From: JBOHPP01 sp050731755
Lineage (GTDB): Bacteria > Methylomirabilota > Methylomirabilia > Rokubacteriales > CSP1-6
Length of the DNA: 14,919 nucleotides
Reading direction: 5' to 3'
Assembly (NCBI GenBank): GCA_050731755.1
Contig: JBOHPP010000176.1
Coordinates: forward strand, 1-14,919
The first letter of the stretch is position 1; each line of letters starts with the position of its first letter. The notes under the pieces are model-generated. The model saw nothing but the letters and a program-made list of their open reading frames with translations. It ran no database searches and was not told where the DNA came from. A program made the translations under genes and the position numbers. Below, in pieces: positions 1 through 6,932 of this stretch.

Positions 1-2
1 GG

Positions 3-128
3 CGCCTCTTGCGAATTCGCAAGAGCTCGACGCCCGAGCCGGTGCACCGCGAGATCTATCAGGCTCTGCAGATCCCGCACGAGGTCATGAAGCCGGTGAA
101 GACCTGGGCGCCCACGCAGTCACCATAG
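3..128 (+). CDS. 3' end of an unidentified gene (partial)
   Basis: An open frame enters from the left edge and stops at TAG 126-128. From about base 30 its codons end mostly in G or C, as in real genes of this window, and the last residues read EPVHREIYQALQIPHEVMKP, which looks like a genuine protein C-terminus. The first nine codons lie over a perfect palindrome and may not belong to the true gene. I do not recognise the family. It points toward the convergent MFS gene, whose stop lies 65 bases downstream. That this stretch is coding rests on codon pattern only. Confidence 0.5.
   Translation, partial: RLLRIRKSSTPEPVHREIYQALQIPHEVMKPVKTWAPTQSP
6..25. repeat. Perfect 20-base palindrome at window edge
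   Basis: CTCTTGCGAATTCGCAAGAG equals its own reverse complement and has no loop. It includes GAATTC in its centre. Its place a few bases from the left edge makes an assembly fold-back or a joining artefact as likely as a biological operator. Confidence 0.7.
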
Positions 129-193
129 TCACTCAACACCCGCGCAACTGATTGAAATGTCAGCCATCCGCCCACGGGACCGCGGAAGTTGGG

Positions 194-1399
194 CTAGGTT
201 GTGAGACGGCGGGCGATGAGCACAATCATGAGCGAGGTGAGGCCGGTGATACCGGCGGCCAGGAAGGCGGTGCTCACGCCCCAGCGCTCCGACAGCGCGC
301 CGATGACGATGGAGGCGATGGGGAAGGAGCCACCGAAGATCAGCGTGTAGATGCTCATCACACGGCCCCGCAGGGCGTCGGGGGCGTTGATTTGCAGCGC
401 GGTGTTGCAGCCGGCCACGGCGACGATGCCGGCGAAGCCGACGATGAAGAGCAGGGGCACGGCCAGCTCGAACTGCCGGACGGCCGCGATGCCGATGAGC
501 CCGGCGCAGGCCACAGCGGCCGCCCCGAAGAGGACGGCGAGGGGCGGTTGCCGTGAGACGAAGATGCCCAGGGTGAGCGCCCCGGCCACGGCGCCCACGC
601 CCACCGACGCCATCAGAAAACCGAAGCCTTCGGCCCCCAGTCCCAGCACCGTCCGGGCCAGCAGCGGCACGTACACGCTGAAGTTGAAAACGCAGAAGCT
701 CACCACCAGCAACACCGCGAGCACCTGTCGGATCCTAGGGGTCCGGAGCGCGTAGTCGAGCCCCTCGCGAATTTCCTCGGCCATCGATCGACGGGTGCCC
801 GCCCGCGATCGTCCCTCCACCCGCACGGTGGCCAGCGCGCCCAGAACGACCAGGAAGGACACGCCGTTGATGAAGAACGTCGGCACGACGCCCCACCGGC
901 CGATCAAGAGGCCGGCGGCGGCCGGCCCCACGATGCGAGCGCTGTTGAAGGCGGCCGAGTTGAGGGCCACCGCGTTCACCACGTCGTCGCGTCCGACCAG
1001 ATCGGCGTTGAACGACTGGCGCGCTGGGTTGTCGAGCGCATTGGCGACCCCGGCCACGAGGGCCAGGAGTCCGATGTGCCAGTAGCGGACGTGACCGGTG
1101 GCGGCCAGCGTGCCCAGGATCAGGGCCTGGCCGCCCATCGCCGCCTGGGTGGCCATCAGCAAGCGGCGCTTGGGCAGGCGGTCGGCGATGGCTCCGCTGA
1201 CGAGCGCCAGGAACAGCATCGGGCCCCACTGCAGCGTGCCGATCAATCCCAGCAGGAGCGGGGAGTTGGTGAGCTGGAGCACGAGCCACGCCTGAGCCAC
1301 CGACTGCATCCATGTGCCGACCTGCGAGACCAGCGCGGCCAGGTACCAGCGGCGGAAGTCCCGGTGGTTCAGCGCGCGCAGGCCGGTGGGAAAGGGCAT
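194..1399 (-). CDS. MFS transporter, EntS-like (MFS_3) exporter
   Basis: Integral membrane protein of about 401 residues with the hydrophobic profile of a 12-helix major facilitator, probably an efflux protein. Near the N-terminus the RALNHRDFRRWYLA start followed by QVGTWMQSVAQAWLV is typical of the EntS/MFS_3 group. GAIADRLPKRRLL after helix 2 is the loop 2-3 motif A, and RGRVMSIY in the second half is the matching conserved loop. The frame also allows an ATG at 1426, adding nine residues and overlapping the divergent crotonase start. I prefer the ATG at 1399 because homologues begin near this point. Neither start has a clear Shine-Dalgarno. The substrate cannot be read from the sequence. 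It is divergent from the acyl-CoA enzyme gene and convergent with the partial gene at the left edge. Confidence 0.88.
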   Translation of the reverse strand: MPFPTGLRALNHRDFRRWYLAALVSQVGTWMQSVAQAWLVLQLTNSPLLLGLIGTLQWGPMLFLALVSGAIADRLPKRRLLMATQAAMGGQALILGTLAATGHVRYWHIGLLALVAGVANALDNPARQSFNADLVGRDDVVNAVALNSAAFNSARIVGPAAAGLLIGRWGVVPTFFINGVSFLVVLGALATVRVEGRSRAGTRRSMAEEIREGLDYALRTPRIRQVLAVLLVVSFCVFNFSVYVPLLARTVLGLGAEGFGFLMASVGVGAVAGALTLGIFVSRQPPLAVLFGAAAVACAGLIGIAAVRQFELAVPLLFIVGFAGIVAVAGCNTALQINAPDALRGRVMSIYTLIFGGSFPIASIVIGALSERWGVSTAFLAAGITGLTSLMIVLIARRLTT

Positions 1400-1409
1400 G
1401 GCCGGCCCG

Positions 1410-1416
1410 TAGAATA
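1410..1416. promoter_or_regulatory. Possible bidirectional -10 element between divergent genes
   Basis: TAGAATA lies in the 25-base gap between the MFS ATG (1399, minus) and the crotonase ATG (1425, plus). The plus strand reads TAGAAT (1410-1415) and the minus strand TATTCT (1416-1411), both -10-like. Both genes lack a clear Shine-Dalgarno, so leaderless or nearly leaderless transcripts from this one AT-rich island are plausible. No good -35 was found on either side. Confidence 0.3.
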
Positions 1417-1418
1417 GC

Positions 1419-2276
1419 GTGGCCATGAGCTTCGCGGAGATCCTCTACGACGTGTCGGGAGCGATCTGCACGGTGACGCTGAACCGCCCCGACCGGCTGA
1501 ACGCGGTGACGCCCCGCATGATCGACGAGCTGATCGCCGCGTTCGACCGCGCGGATGCCGATGACGAGGTGCGGGTGGTTATCGTCACCGGCGCCGGCCG
1601 CGCCTTCTGCGCGGGCGCGGACCTGGGCGCGGGTGCCGGGACGTTCGACCGCGGGGGAGACGGGGCGGCACGGGCCGCCGAGCACCGCGACGGCGGCGGC
1701 CGGGTGGCGCTTCGGATCTTCGATCTCAAGAAGCCCGTGATCGCCGCCATCAATGGCCCCGCTGTCGGCTTCGGCATCACCCTCACGCTGCCGATGGACC
1801 TGCGCCTGGCGTCCACGGCCGCCCGCATGGGCTTCGTCTTCGCCCGGCGGGGCGTGGTGCCCGAGGCGTGCAGCACGTGGTTCTTGCCCCGGCTCGTCGG
1901 CATGAGCCAGGCCGCCGAGTGGGTCTACACCGGGCGCGTCTTCTCCGCTGAAGAAGCGCTGGCCGGGCGACTGGTGAGCCGGGTGCTGGCGCCGGAAGCG
2001 CTCTTGCCGGCGGCGCGGGCGCTGGCCGCGGAGATCGCCGACCACGCGGCGCCTATCTCGGTCGCGCTGGCCCGCCAACTCATGTGGAAGCTGCTGGGCG
2101 CCGATCACCCGGCCGAGGCCCACCGTCTCGACTCGCAGGCGATGTTCTGGACGGGACAGTCGGCCGATGCCCACGAGGGCGTCCGCGCCTTTCTGGAAAA
2201 GCGGACGGCGCGCTTCACGCTCAGACCGAGCGCCGACATGCCGCCGTTCTATCCCTGGTGGCGGCCCGCGTCCTGA
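1419..2276 (+). CDS. Crotonase-family protein (enoyl-CoA hydratase/isomerase), isomerase-like active site
   Basis: Cytosolic acyl-CoA enzyme of 285 residues (GTG 1419) or 283 (ATG 1425). The crotonase fold is clear: LNRPDRLNAV at 22-30, oxyanion-hole segment AFCAGADL at 62-69, INGPAVGFG at 111-119, then FLPRLVGMSQAAEW and VSRVLAPE. Compared with rat enoyl-CoA hydratase, the position of catalytic Glu144 is Thr121 and the Glu164 region (around residue 141) has no acid. Instead Glu149 sits in VVPEACSTW, matching the catalytic Glu of delta3,delta2-enoyl-CoA isomerases of the PECI type (SPEGCSS). I infer an isomerase or another crotonase reaction rather than straight hydration. The C-terminal tail PPFYPWWRPAS is aromatic-rich. 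No neighbouring acyl-CoA dehydrogenase or CoA ligase is present to narrow the substrate. Confidence 0.88.
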   Translation: MAMSFAEILYDVSGAICTVTLNRPDRLNAVTPRMIDELIAAFDRADADDEVRVVIVTGAGRAFCAGADLGAGAGTFDRGGDGAARAAEHRDGGGRVALRIFDLKKPVIAAINGPAVGFGITLTLPMDLRLASTAARMGFVFARRGVVPEACSTWFLPRLVGMSQAAEWVYTGRVFSAEEALAGRLVSRVLAPEALLPAARALAAEIADHAAPISVALARQLMWKLLGADHPAEAHRLDSQAMFWTGQSADAHEGVRAFLEKRTARFTLRPSADMPPFYPWWRPAS

Positions 2277-2380
2277 TCCGGCTCGCGTGACTGACGCTGC
2301 TCGTCAGGGGCTGACGGAGGACGGCACTTTCTCCGTGGACGATCCGAGGACGATCTCCTAGTACATTCGGCCTAGCCGAC

Positions 2381-2398
2381 GGTCGCCGACGGGCGACC
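2381..2398. terminator. Stem-loop downstream of the crotonase gene
   Basis: GGTCGCC (2381-2387) and GGCGACC (2392-2398) form a perfect 7-base stem with a GACG loop, about 105 bases past the crotonase stop. No T-run follows, so it is not a standard intrinsic terminator. It may stabilise an mRNA end or be chance in GC-rich DNA. Confidence 0.25.
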
Positions 2399-2502
2399 TC
2401 CAAAAGATCGCTTACTTACGGATGCCGGGACCGGGGTCGAACGTCGGTGCGAGTTTTGCTCTTAGAGTGGACGGTCCTCGAGGGGGACCGGAGGAGCGAG
2501 CG

Positions 2503-2688
2503 ATGATCAGCGATTGCGCACTGTTCCTGTCGGCCGCTATCGGGTTCACGGCGTCCATCGGCATGGTGGCCGCGGCGGTGTTCGCGGTAAAGCGGGTCAT
2601 CGACCGGCAGCACCAGGCCCGGCGATCCCACCTCAGGGCCGGCGCGGCCGCCCCGCTCAGTGAGCGTACTTGTCGCGTAGCACCTTAG
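2503..2688 (+). CDS. Small single-helix membrane protein, unknown
   Basis: A 61-residue ORF whose ATG at 2503 follows GGAGGAG (2490-2496) at good spacing, one of the strongest ribosome-binding sites in the window. Residues about 6-27 (LFLSAAIGFTASIGMVAAAV) form one hydrophobic segment, followed by a basic stretch KRVIDRQHQARRSHLR, so the C-terminus is expected in the cytoplasm. Codons are G/C-ending up to about base 2640, after which the tail overlaps the convergent SnoaL-like gene by 32 bases. A longer in-frame start at 2422 exists, but its extra residues are low-complexity and lack a binding site. I do not recognise the family. Confidence 0.5.
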   Translation: MISDCALFLSAAIGFTASIGMVAAAVFAVKRVIDRQHQARRSHLRAGAAAPLSERTCRVAP

Positions 2689-3082
2689 CGACGGCCTCCG
2701 GCGCGAAGCCGAGCTGGAGCAGCGCCCAGCCGGTGTCGAAGTACTCGCGGTAGGCCCCGACCCTCTCGCCCTCGAGCTCGAACAGGCTCATGCCCCGGAA
2801 GCGCACCCGGCGTCCCGCGCTGCGGGGAATCGCCTCCGTCACCACATAGCCGAACGTCCACTCCGCCGCCGCCCGGCCGGGCATCTCCACCACCGACTCC
2901 ATGGTCCACGCGTAGTCACGTCCCTCCCGGAACATCTGCTCGAACATGGCACGGAGTGCGGGCTGGCCCTTGTGCTCGCCGTAGAAGGTGTCGTGGTACG
3001 TCGCCTGCTCGGTGAAGCAGGCGAGGAGCGCGTCGACGTCCTGCCGGTTGAAGGCCTTGGCGAAGTCGTGGACGAGGCTCAT
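2657..3082 (-). CDS. SnoaL-like / NTF2-fold protein
   Basis: A 141-residue cytosolic protein of the NTF2-like cone-fold superfamily. The N-terminal pattern VHDFAKAFNRQDVDALLACF followed by TEQATYHD is the standard SnoaL-like opening, and the later FRGMSLFELEGERVGAYREY is the usual strand pair (ligand-pocket wall plus 'I.Ey.D' motif). Length matches the family. The start ATG at 3082 is preceded by GGAGGGG. The gene begins 13 bases after the thiolase stop on the same strand, so the two are very likely cotranscribed. The fold includes polyketide cyclases, isomerases, epoxide hydrolases and non-catalytic binders, so the reaction cannot be assigned. A role with the adjacent thiolase's substrate is only a guess from position. 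Confidence 0.85.
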   Translation of the reverse strand: MSLVHDFAKAFNRQDVDALLACFTEQATYHDTFYGEHKGQPALRAMFEQMFREGRDYAWTMESVVEMPGRAAAEWTFGYVVTEAIPRSAGRRVRFRGMSLFELEGERVGAYREYFDTGWALLQLGFAPEAVAKVLRDKYAH

Positions 3083-3095
3083 CCAGCCCCTCCGA

Positions 3096-4283
3096 TCAGA
3101 GGCACGCCTCGAAGAGCCCGGCCGCGCCCTGGCCTCCGCCCACGCACATCGTGACCACGCCCAGACGGGCGCGGCGGCGGAGCATCTCGTTGGCCAGCGT
3201 GCCCACCAGGCGCGAGCCCGTCATGCCGAAGGGATGGCCGATCGAGATCGAACCGCCATTCACGTTCAGCCGCTCCATGGGAATGCCAAGCCGGTTGCGG
3301 CAGTAGACGACCTGAGAGGCGAAGGCCTCGTTCAGCTCCCAGAGGTCGATGTCCTCGACCCGAAGGCCGTGCTTGGCCAGCAGCTTGGGCACGGCGAAGA
3401 CCGGGCCGATGCCCATCTCGTCAGGCTCGCAGGCGGCCACCGCGTAGCCGCGGAAGACGAGCTTGGGGCGGATCCCCAGGCCCCGGGCACGGTCCATCGA
3501 CATCACCAGCGTGGCCGAGGCGCCGTCGGAGAGCTGCGACGAGTTGCCGGCGGTCACCGTCCCCTGACCGCTGGTGGTGTCGAACACGGGCGGGAGCTTC
3601 AGCAGGCCCTCCAGCGTCGTGTCGGCGCGGTTGCACTCATCGCGGTCGACGAAGAAGTCCTCCTCGCCGGCCTTGTCACCGGTCTTCTTGTCGAGGACGG
3701 CGCGGCGGACCTGCATCGGCGCCAGTTCCTCCTTCAAAAAACCGTCCTGCTGGGCCCGGGCGGTGCGCTGCTGACTGGCCACCGCGTACTCGTCCTGGGT
3801 CTGACGGCTGATCTGATAGCGCTTGGCCACGACCTCGGCCGTGTCGCCCATCACCATGTAGAGGCCCGGATGGCGCTCCTTCACCCAGGGGTTCGGGCTC
3901 TGATCGCGCTGCATCATCGTGATCGACTCGACGCCGCCGCCGATGGCGGCCTCCACGCCCTCCTGGAGCACCATGTGGGCCGCCTGGACGACCGCCTGGA
4001 GGCCCGAATTGCAGAAGCGGTTCACCGTCGCTCCCGGTGTCGTCACCGGCAACCCGGCGCGCAGGGCCGCGACCCGCGCGATGTTGTGCCCCTGGGGGCC
4101 GTGCGGCTGGCCGCAGCCCATGATGACCTCTTCGATCTCTTTCGGATCGAGCTGCGGGACCTTGCCGAGCACGTCACGGATGCAATGGGCGGCCAGGTCG
4201 TCCGGCCGGGTGATGTTGAACGAGCCGCGGTGCGACTTGGCGAGGGGCGTGCGCGAGCTGGCGACCACGACCGCTTCTCTCAT
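3096..4283 (-). CDS. Thiolase (acetyl-CoA C-acyltransferase)
   Basis: A 395-residue thiolase, which forms or cleaves beta-ketoacyl-CoA with CoA in the cytosol. The nucleophile is Cys91 in NRFCNSGLQ, the NEAFA motif is at 318-322, His350 lies in SISIGHPFGMTGSR and the second catalytic Cys380 in TMCVGGGQGAAG. Length equals the family norm, and the ATG at 4283 follows AAAGGA with six bases between. It lies 52 bases downstream of the aminopeptidase gene and 13 upstream of the SnoaL-like gene, all on the minus strand. A closely related thiolase is encoded at 11431-12615. The two share blocks such as CEPDEMGIGPVFAVP and RLGIPMERLNV. Degradative FadA-type thiolase is likelier than the biosynthetic type, but sequence alone does not fix chain length. 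Confidence 0.95.
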   Translation of the reverse strand: MREAVVVASSRTPLAKSHRGSFNITRPDDLAAHCIRDVLGKVPQLDPKEIEEVIMGCGQPHGPQGHNIARVAALRAGLPVTTPGATVNRFCNSGLQAVVQAAHMVLQEGVEAAIGGGVESITMMQRDQSPNPWVKERHPGLYMVMGDTAEVVAKRYQISRQTQDEYAVASQQRTARAQQDGFLKEELAPMQVRRAVLDKKTGDKAGEEDFFVDRDECNRADTTLEGLLKLPPVFDTTSGQGTVTAGNSSQLSDGASATLVMSMDRARGLGIRPKLVFRGYAVAACEPDEMGIGPVFAVPKLLAKHGLRVEDIDLWELNEAFASQVVYCRNRLGIPMERLNVNGGSISIGHPFGMTGSRLVGTLANEMLRRRARLGVVTMCVGGGQGAAGLFEACL

Positions 4284-4335
4284 GGCGGGTCCTTTCCAGG
4301 GCGAGTACCGAGAGTGTACCCGATCACGATCAACG

Positions 4336-5790
4336 TCAGCGCGCGAAGCGCGCGGGCTCGGCGCAGGCGCGCTCCACCTCGTCGACGGTCTTGGGCGTGC
4401 CGGCCGTCAGCACCTCGAAGCCGTCGGCGGTGACGAGCACGTCGTCCTCGATACGAACGCCGATGCCGCGGAACTCTCGCGCCACGGGATGGACGACCTT
4501 CTCGGCCTTGGCTTTCTCGTCCTCTTCGAGCCGTTTGGCCGCGGCCACGCCCAGTCGGTACCGGCGGTCCCACATCTCGTGCTCGCTGTACTCGCGGAGG
4601 TGGAACGTTGCCGTCTCGCGCTCGGGCTCGAAGTAGAGGCCGGGCTCCACGGTGAAGACCATCCCCGGCTCGAGCGGGCGGGATCGGCCGCCCACCCGGT
4701 AGTCGCCCACGTCGTGGACGTCCATGCCGAGCCAGTGGCTGGTGCCGTGCATGTAGAACTCGCGGTAGTGATGCATGGCCAGCGAGTCCTCCACGCCGCG
4801 GGGCAGCAGCCCCAGGGCCACCAGCCCTTCGGTCAAGACGCGGCGGGCGGCGTCGTGGACGGCCTCGAGCGGCTGGCCCGGGCGCGCCACCGCGATGGCG
4901 GCCTGCTGGGCTCGGAGCACCAGCTCGTAGATCGCGCGCTGGGGCCTGGTGAAGCGGCCGTTGGCCGGGAAGGTGCGCGTCATGTCGGAGGCGTGATAGC
5001 CGTACTCGCACCCGGCGTCGATGAGGACGAGGTCACCGTCCTCCAACCGCCGCGTGTTCTCGTGGTAGTGGAGGATGCAGGCGTTGGGGCCGGAGGCCAC
5101 GATCGAGGGGTACGCGTTGCGACGGGAGCCGTGGGCGCGGAACACGAACTCCAGCGCCGCCTGCGCCTGGTACTCGAAGAGCCCGGGCCGGGCGTAGCGC
5201 ATTGCCTCCAGATGCGCCTCGCGGCTGATCTGGCAGGCCCGGCGCTGCCAGGCGAGCTCGGCCGGCGAGCGGCGAAGCCGCATCTCGTGGAGGATGGGGC
5301 CGGGGTCCTCGATCCGCACCGGCGAGGGACGGCCGCGGGCCCGCGCCCCCCTGAGCTCGGTGACGAGCCGCGTGATCCGCGCGTCGTGGCCGGGGTTGCC
5401 GAGCCGGTAATAGAGCACGGGGCGTTCCAGCGCCCACTCGCGGAGCTTGTCGTCGAGCTGGGCGACGGGGTAGGCGGTGTCGGCGCCCCAGGTGGCGATG
5501 GCGCCCTCCACGCCAGCCCGCCGGCCGTTCCAGATCTCCATCTCCCGGTCGCGAGGCCGCACGAACAGCACGAATCGCTCTTTGGCGTGAGCCGGATTGA
5601 AGACCGCCACGGCGTCGGGCTCGTCGAAGCCGGTGAGGAAGTAGAAGTCGGAGGCCTGGCGGAAGACGTACGTGGTGTCGGCGTTGCGGTAAACCTCCTG
5701 CGCTCCGGGCACGATGGCCAGCCCGTCGCCGATGGCCTCGGCGAAGCGCTGGCGGCGGTCGAGGAACTGGGCGAGGTCGAAGGCGGTCAT
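4336..5790 (-). CDS. pepP: Xaa-Pro aminopeptidase (aminopeptidase P, M24B)
   Basis: A 484-residue dinuclear-metal peptidase that removes the N-terminal residue before proline. The N-terminal creatinase-like domain spans about 1-170 (SDFYFLTGFDEPDAV at 47-61), followed by the pita-bread catalytic domain. The metal ligands are all visible: Asp258 and Asp269 (LIDAGCEYGYHASDMTRTFP), His352 (HGTSHWLGMDVHD), Glu382 (VEPGLYF) and Glu448 (VRIEDD). Between Glu382 and Glu448 there are about 55 residues after VEPGLY and before GIGVRIE, against about 12 in E. coli PepP. The insert (about 390-440) is strongly charged and includes LEEDEKAKAEK. The ATG at 5790 follows AAGGAGGGAG; longer frames reach into the divergent gene and are rejected. 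Probably first gene of the set with the thiolase and SnoaL-like genes. Confidence 0.95.
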   Translation of the reverse strand: MTAFDLAQFLDRRQRFAEAIGDGLAIVPGAQEVYRNADTTYVFRQASDFYFLTGFDEPDAVAVFNPAHAKERFVLFVRPRDREMEIWNGRRAGVEGAIATWGADTAYPVAQLDDKLREWALERPVLYYRLGNPGHDARITRLVTELRGARARGRPSPVRIEDPGPILHEMRLRRSPAELAWQRRACQISREAHLEAMRYARPGLFEYQAQAALEFVFRAHGSRRNAYPSIVASGPNACILHYHENTRRLEDGDLVLIDAGCEYGYHASDMTRTFPANGRFTRPQRAIYELVLRAQQAAIAVARPGQPLEAVHDAARRVLTEGLVALGLLPRGVEDSLAMHHYREFYMHGTSHWLGMDVHDVGDYRVGGRSRPLEPGMVFTVEPGLYFEPERETATFHLREYSEHEMWDRRYRLGVAAAKRLEEDEKAKAEKVVHPVAREFRGIGVRIEDDVLVTADGFEVLTAGTPKTVDEVERACAEPARFAR

Positions 5791-5840
5791 GCTCCCTCCT
5801 TCCGCATGGTACGCCATCCGGTGCCCATCCACATTCCTGA

Positions 5841-5846
5841 TATGAT
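5841..5846 (+). promoter_or_regulatory. Possible -10 element, TATGAT
   Basis: TATGAT matches the -10 consensus in five of six positions and lies in the divergent gap upstream of the GTG at 5857. Transcription would begin about 5853, giving a very short leader or none. No convincing -35 is present. The candidate ATG at 5842 lies inside this hexamer, which favours the GTG start if the promoter is real. Confidence 0.3.
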
Positions 5847-6066
5847 CCGGGAGTCCGTGAGTTACTGGATCCTCGAGCCCGAAGTCGCCGACGAGATCGG
5901 AGAGGGCACCGTGCTGGAGCCCCGCACGCATCCGCCCGTCGGGCACCGGCTCCATTACGAGTTTCGCGGCTGGCTGGTCCTTCGCTGTCTGCAGCGCTTC
6001 TTGCTGCGCCACTGCGACGTCGAAGAGTTCGATGGGCGCTCGCCACTCGATACAAGCTCGCCATGA
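5842..6066 (+). CDS. Small unknown protein coupled to NudC-like gene
   Basis: A 69-residue protein from GTG 5857 (GGGAG just upstream at 5849-5853) or 74 residues from ATG 5842. It begins with SYWILEPEVADEIGEG and continues HRLHYEFRGWLVLRC. Early codons are G/C-ending and the text looks protein-like; the last 20 codons are less convincing. Its TGA (6064-6066) overlaps the ATG of the next gene as ATGA, a common sign of translational coupling and the main argument that it is real. No helix, metal motif or known domain is evident. The end after GWL is short and cysteine/leucine-rich, so the gene could be a truncated remnant of a longer protein. I do not recognise a function. Confidence 0.5.
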   Translation: MIRESVSYWILEPEVADEIGEGTVLEPRTHPPVGHRLHYEFRGWLVLRCLQRFLLRHCDVEEFDGRSPLDTSSP

Positions 6067-6932
6067 CGCCGGAGACCGTCTACCTGCCGTTCAACCGCGA
6101 CGTGCTGGGCGAGACCTTCGTTCCGGCCAAGCGGGGCGGCGCGCCCGCGGAGGCGCGCGGTCACTGGATCATCGTGCAGGAGCAGGGCTTGGTCGTGTGC
6201 GCCGACCACCACGAGCTGGCGCTGCCCACCGGCGAATGTCCGGAGGGCCTCACCGGTCTCACGTCGCCGCTCTGGCTGGGCACGCTGCGGGGCACGCCGT
6301 GCTGGGTGACGAGCCTGCCGAAGGACACCAAGTTGCCGGCCGGGTTCGATCGCGAGACGATGATCCCCATGCAGGGCACGCGGCTGCCCGACGAGCTGCT
6401 CTCGCTCGGCGGCATGGCCATGCAGGCGCTCTGGTGGGAATCGACGAGCGGCCACTGCCCTCGCTGCGGCGAGGGCACCGAGCGAATCGCGGGCGAGTGG
6501 GGCAAGCGCTGTCCCCGGTGCCGCTACGAACACTATCCCCACCTCCACCCCGCGGTCATCGTGCTCGTGCGCGACGGCGACCGCGTGTTGCTGGCCCGCA
6601 AGGCGGGCTGGGCCCCCGGCCGCTACGCGCTCGTCGCCGGCTTCGTGGACAATGGCGAGTCGCTGGAGGGCGCGGTGCGGCGGGAGGTTCGGGAGGAGGT
6701 CGGCGTCGACGTGAAGGACATCCAGTACGTCGGCAGCCAGAACTGGCCGTTTCCCAGCCAGCTCATGATCGGCTTCGTGGCCGGCTACGCCGGCGGCGAC
6801 ATCACCATCGACCCCGAGGAGCTCGAAGACGCCCGTTGGTTTCCCCGCGATCGGCTACCCAGCGGGCCGTCCCGCCACTCCATCGCCGGCTTTATCATCG
6901 CGCACTACGCCCAAGGCGAACAGCGGCGATAA
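6063..6932 (+). CDS. nudC: NADH pyrophosphatase, NudC-type Nudix hydrolase
   Basis: A 289-residue Nudix hydrolase that cleaves NAD(H) to NMN(H) and AMP; NudC enzymes also remove NAD caps from RNA. Domains in order: N-terminal NUDIX-like domain (about 1-125), a zinc ribbon with Cys132, Cys135, Cys150 and Cys153, then the Nudix domain. The Nudix box runs 193-215 with Gly193, Glu199, Arg207, Glu208, Glu211, Glu212 and Gly214 all in place. The NudC signature downstream is SQNWPFPSQLM (225-235), with Asn where most members have Pro. The start ATG overlaps the stop of the small upstream gene. The 3' end overlaps the convergent GNAT gene by 28 bases. Confidence 0.94.
   Translation: MTPETVYLPFNRDVLGETFVPAKRGGAPAEARGHWIIVQEQGLVVCADHHELALPTGECPEGLTGLTSPLWLGTLRGTPCWVTSLPKDTKLPAGFDRETMIPMQGTRLPDELLSLGGMAMQALWWESTSGHCPRCGEGTERIAGEWGKRCPRCRYEHYPHLHPAVIVLVRDGDRVLLARKAGWAPGRYALVAGFVDNGESLEGAVRREVREEVGVDVKDIQYVGSQNWPFPSQLMIGFVAGYAGGDITIDPEELEDARWFPRDRLPSGPSRHSIAGFIIAHYAQGEQRR

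Noticed and set aside
735..2174. 479-codon minus-strand frame across MFS and crotonase
   Set aside because: Arg/Gly/Pro/His-rich shadow that crosses two recognised genes.
2503..3082. Toxin-antitoxin pair from the small membrane protein and the SnoaL-like gene
   Set aside because: The genes are convergent rather than cotranscribed, and neither resembles a toxin or antitoxin family.
2988..4433. 481-codon open frame on the plus strand
   Set aside because: Antisense to the thiolase, which has every catalytic motif; the plus-strand translation is repetitive in Ala, Arg, His and Gly, typical of a shadow frame in GC-rich DNA.
3919..5841. Very long plus-strand frame opposite thiolase and aminopeptidase
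   Set aside because: Antisense to two clear genes. Only its last 225 bases (5842-6066), outside those genes, look coding and were kept as a separate small gene.
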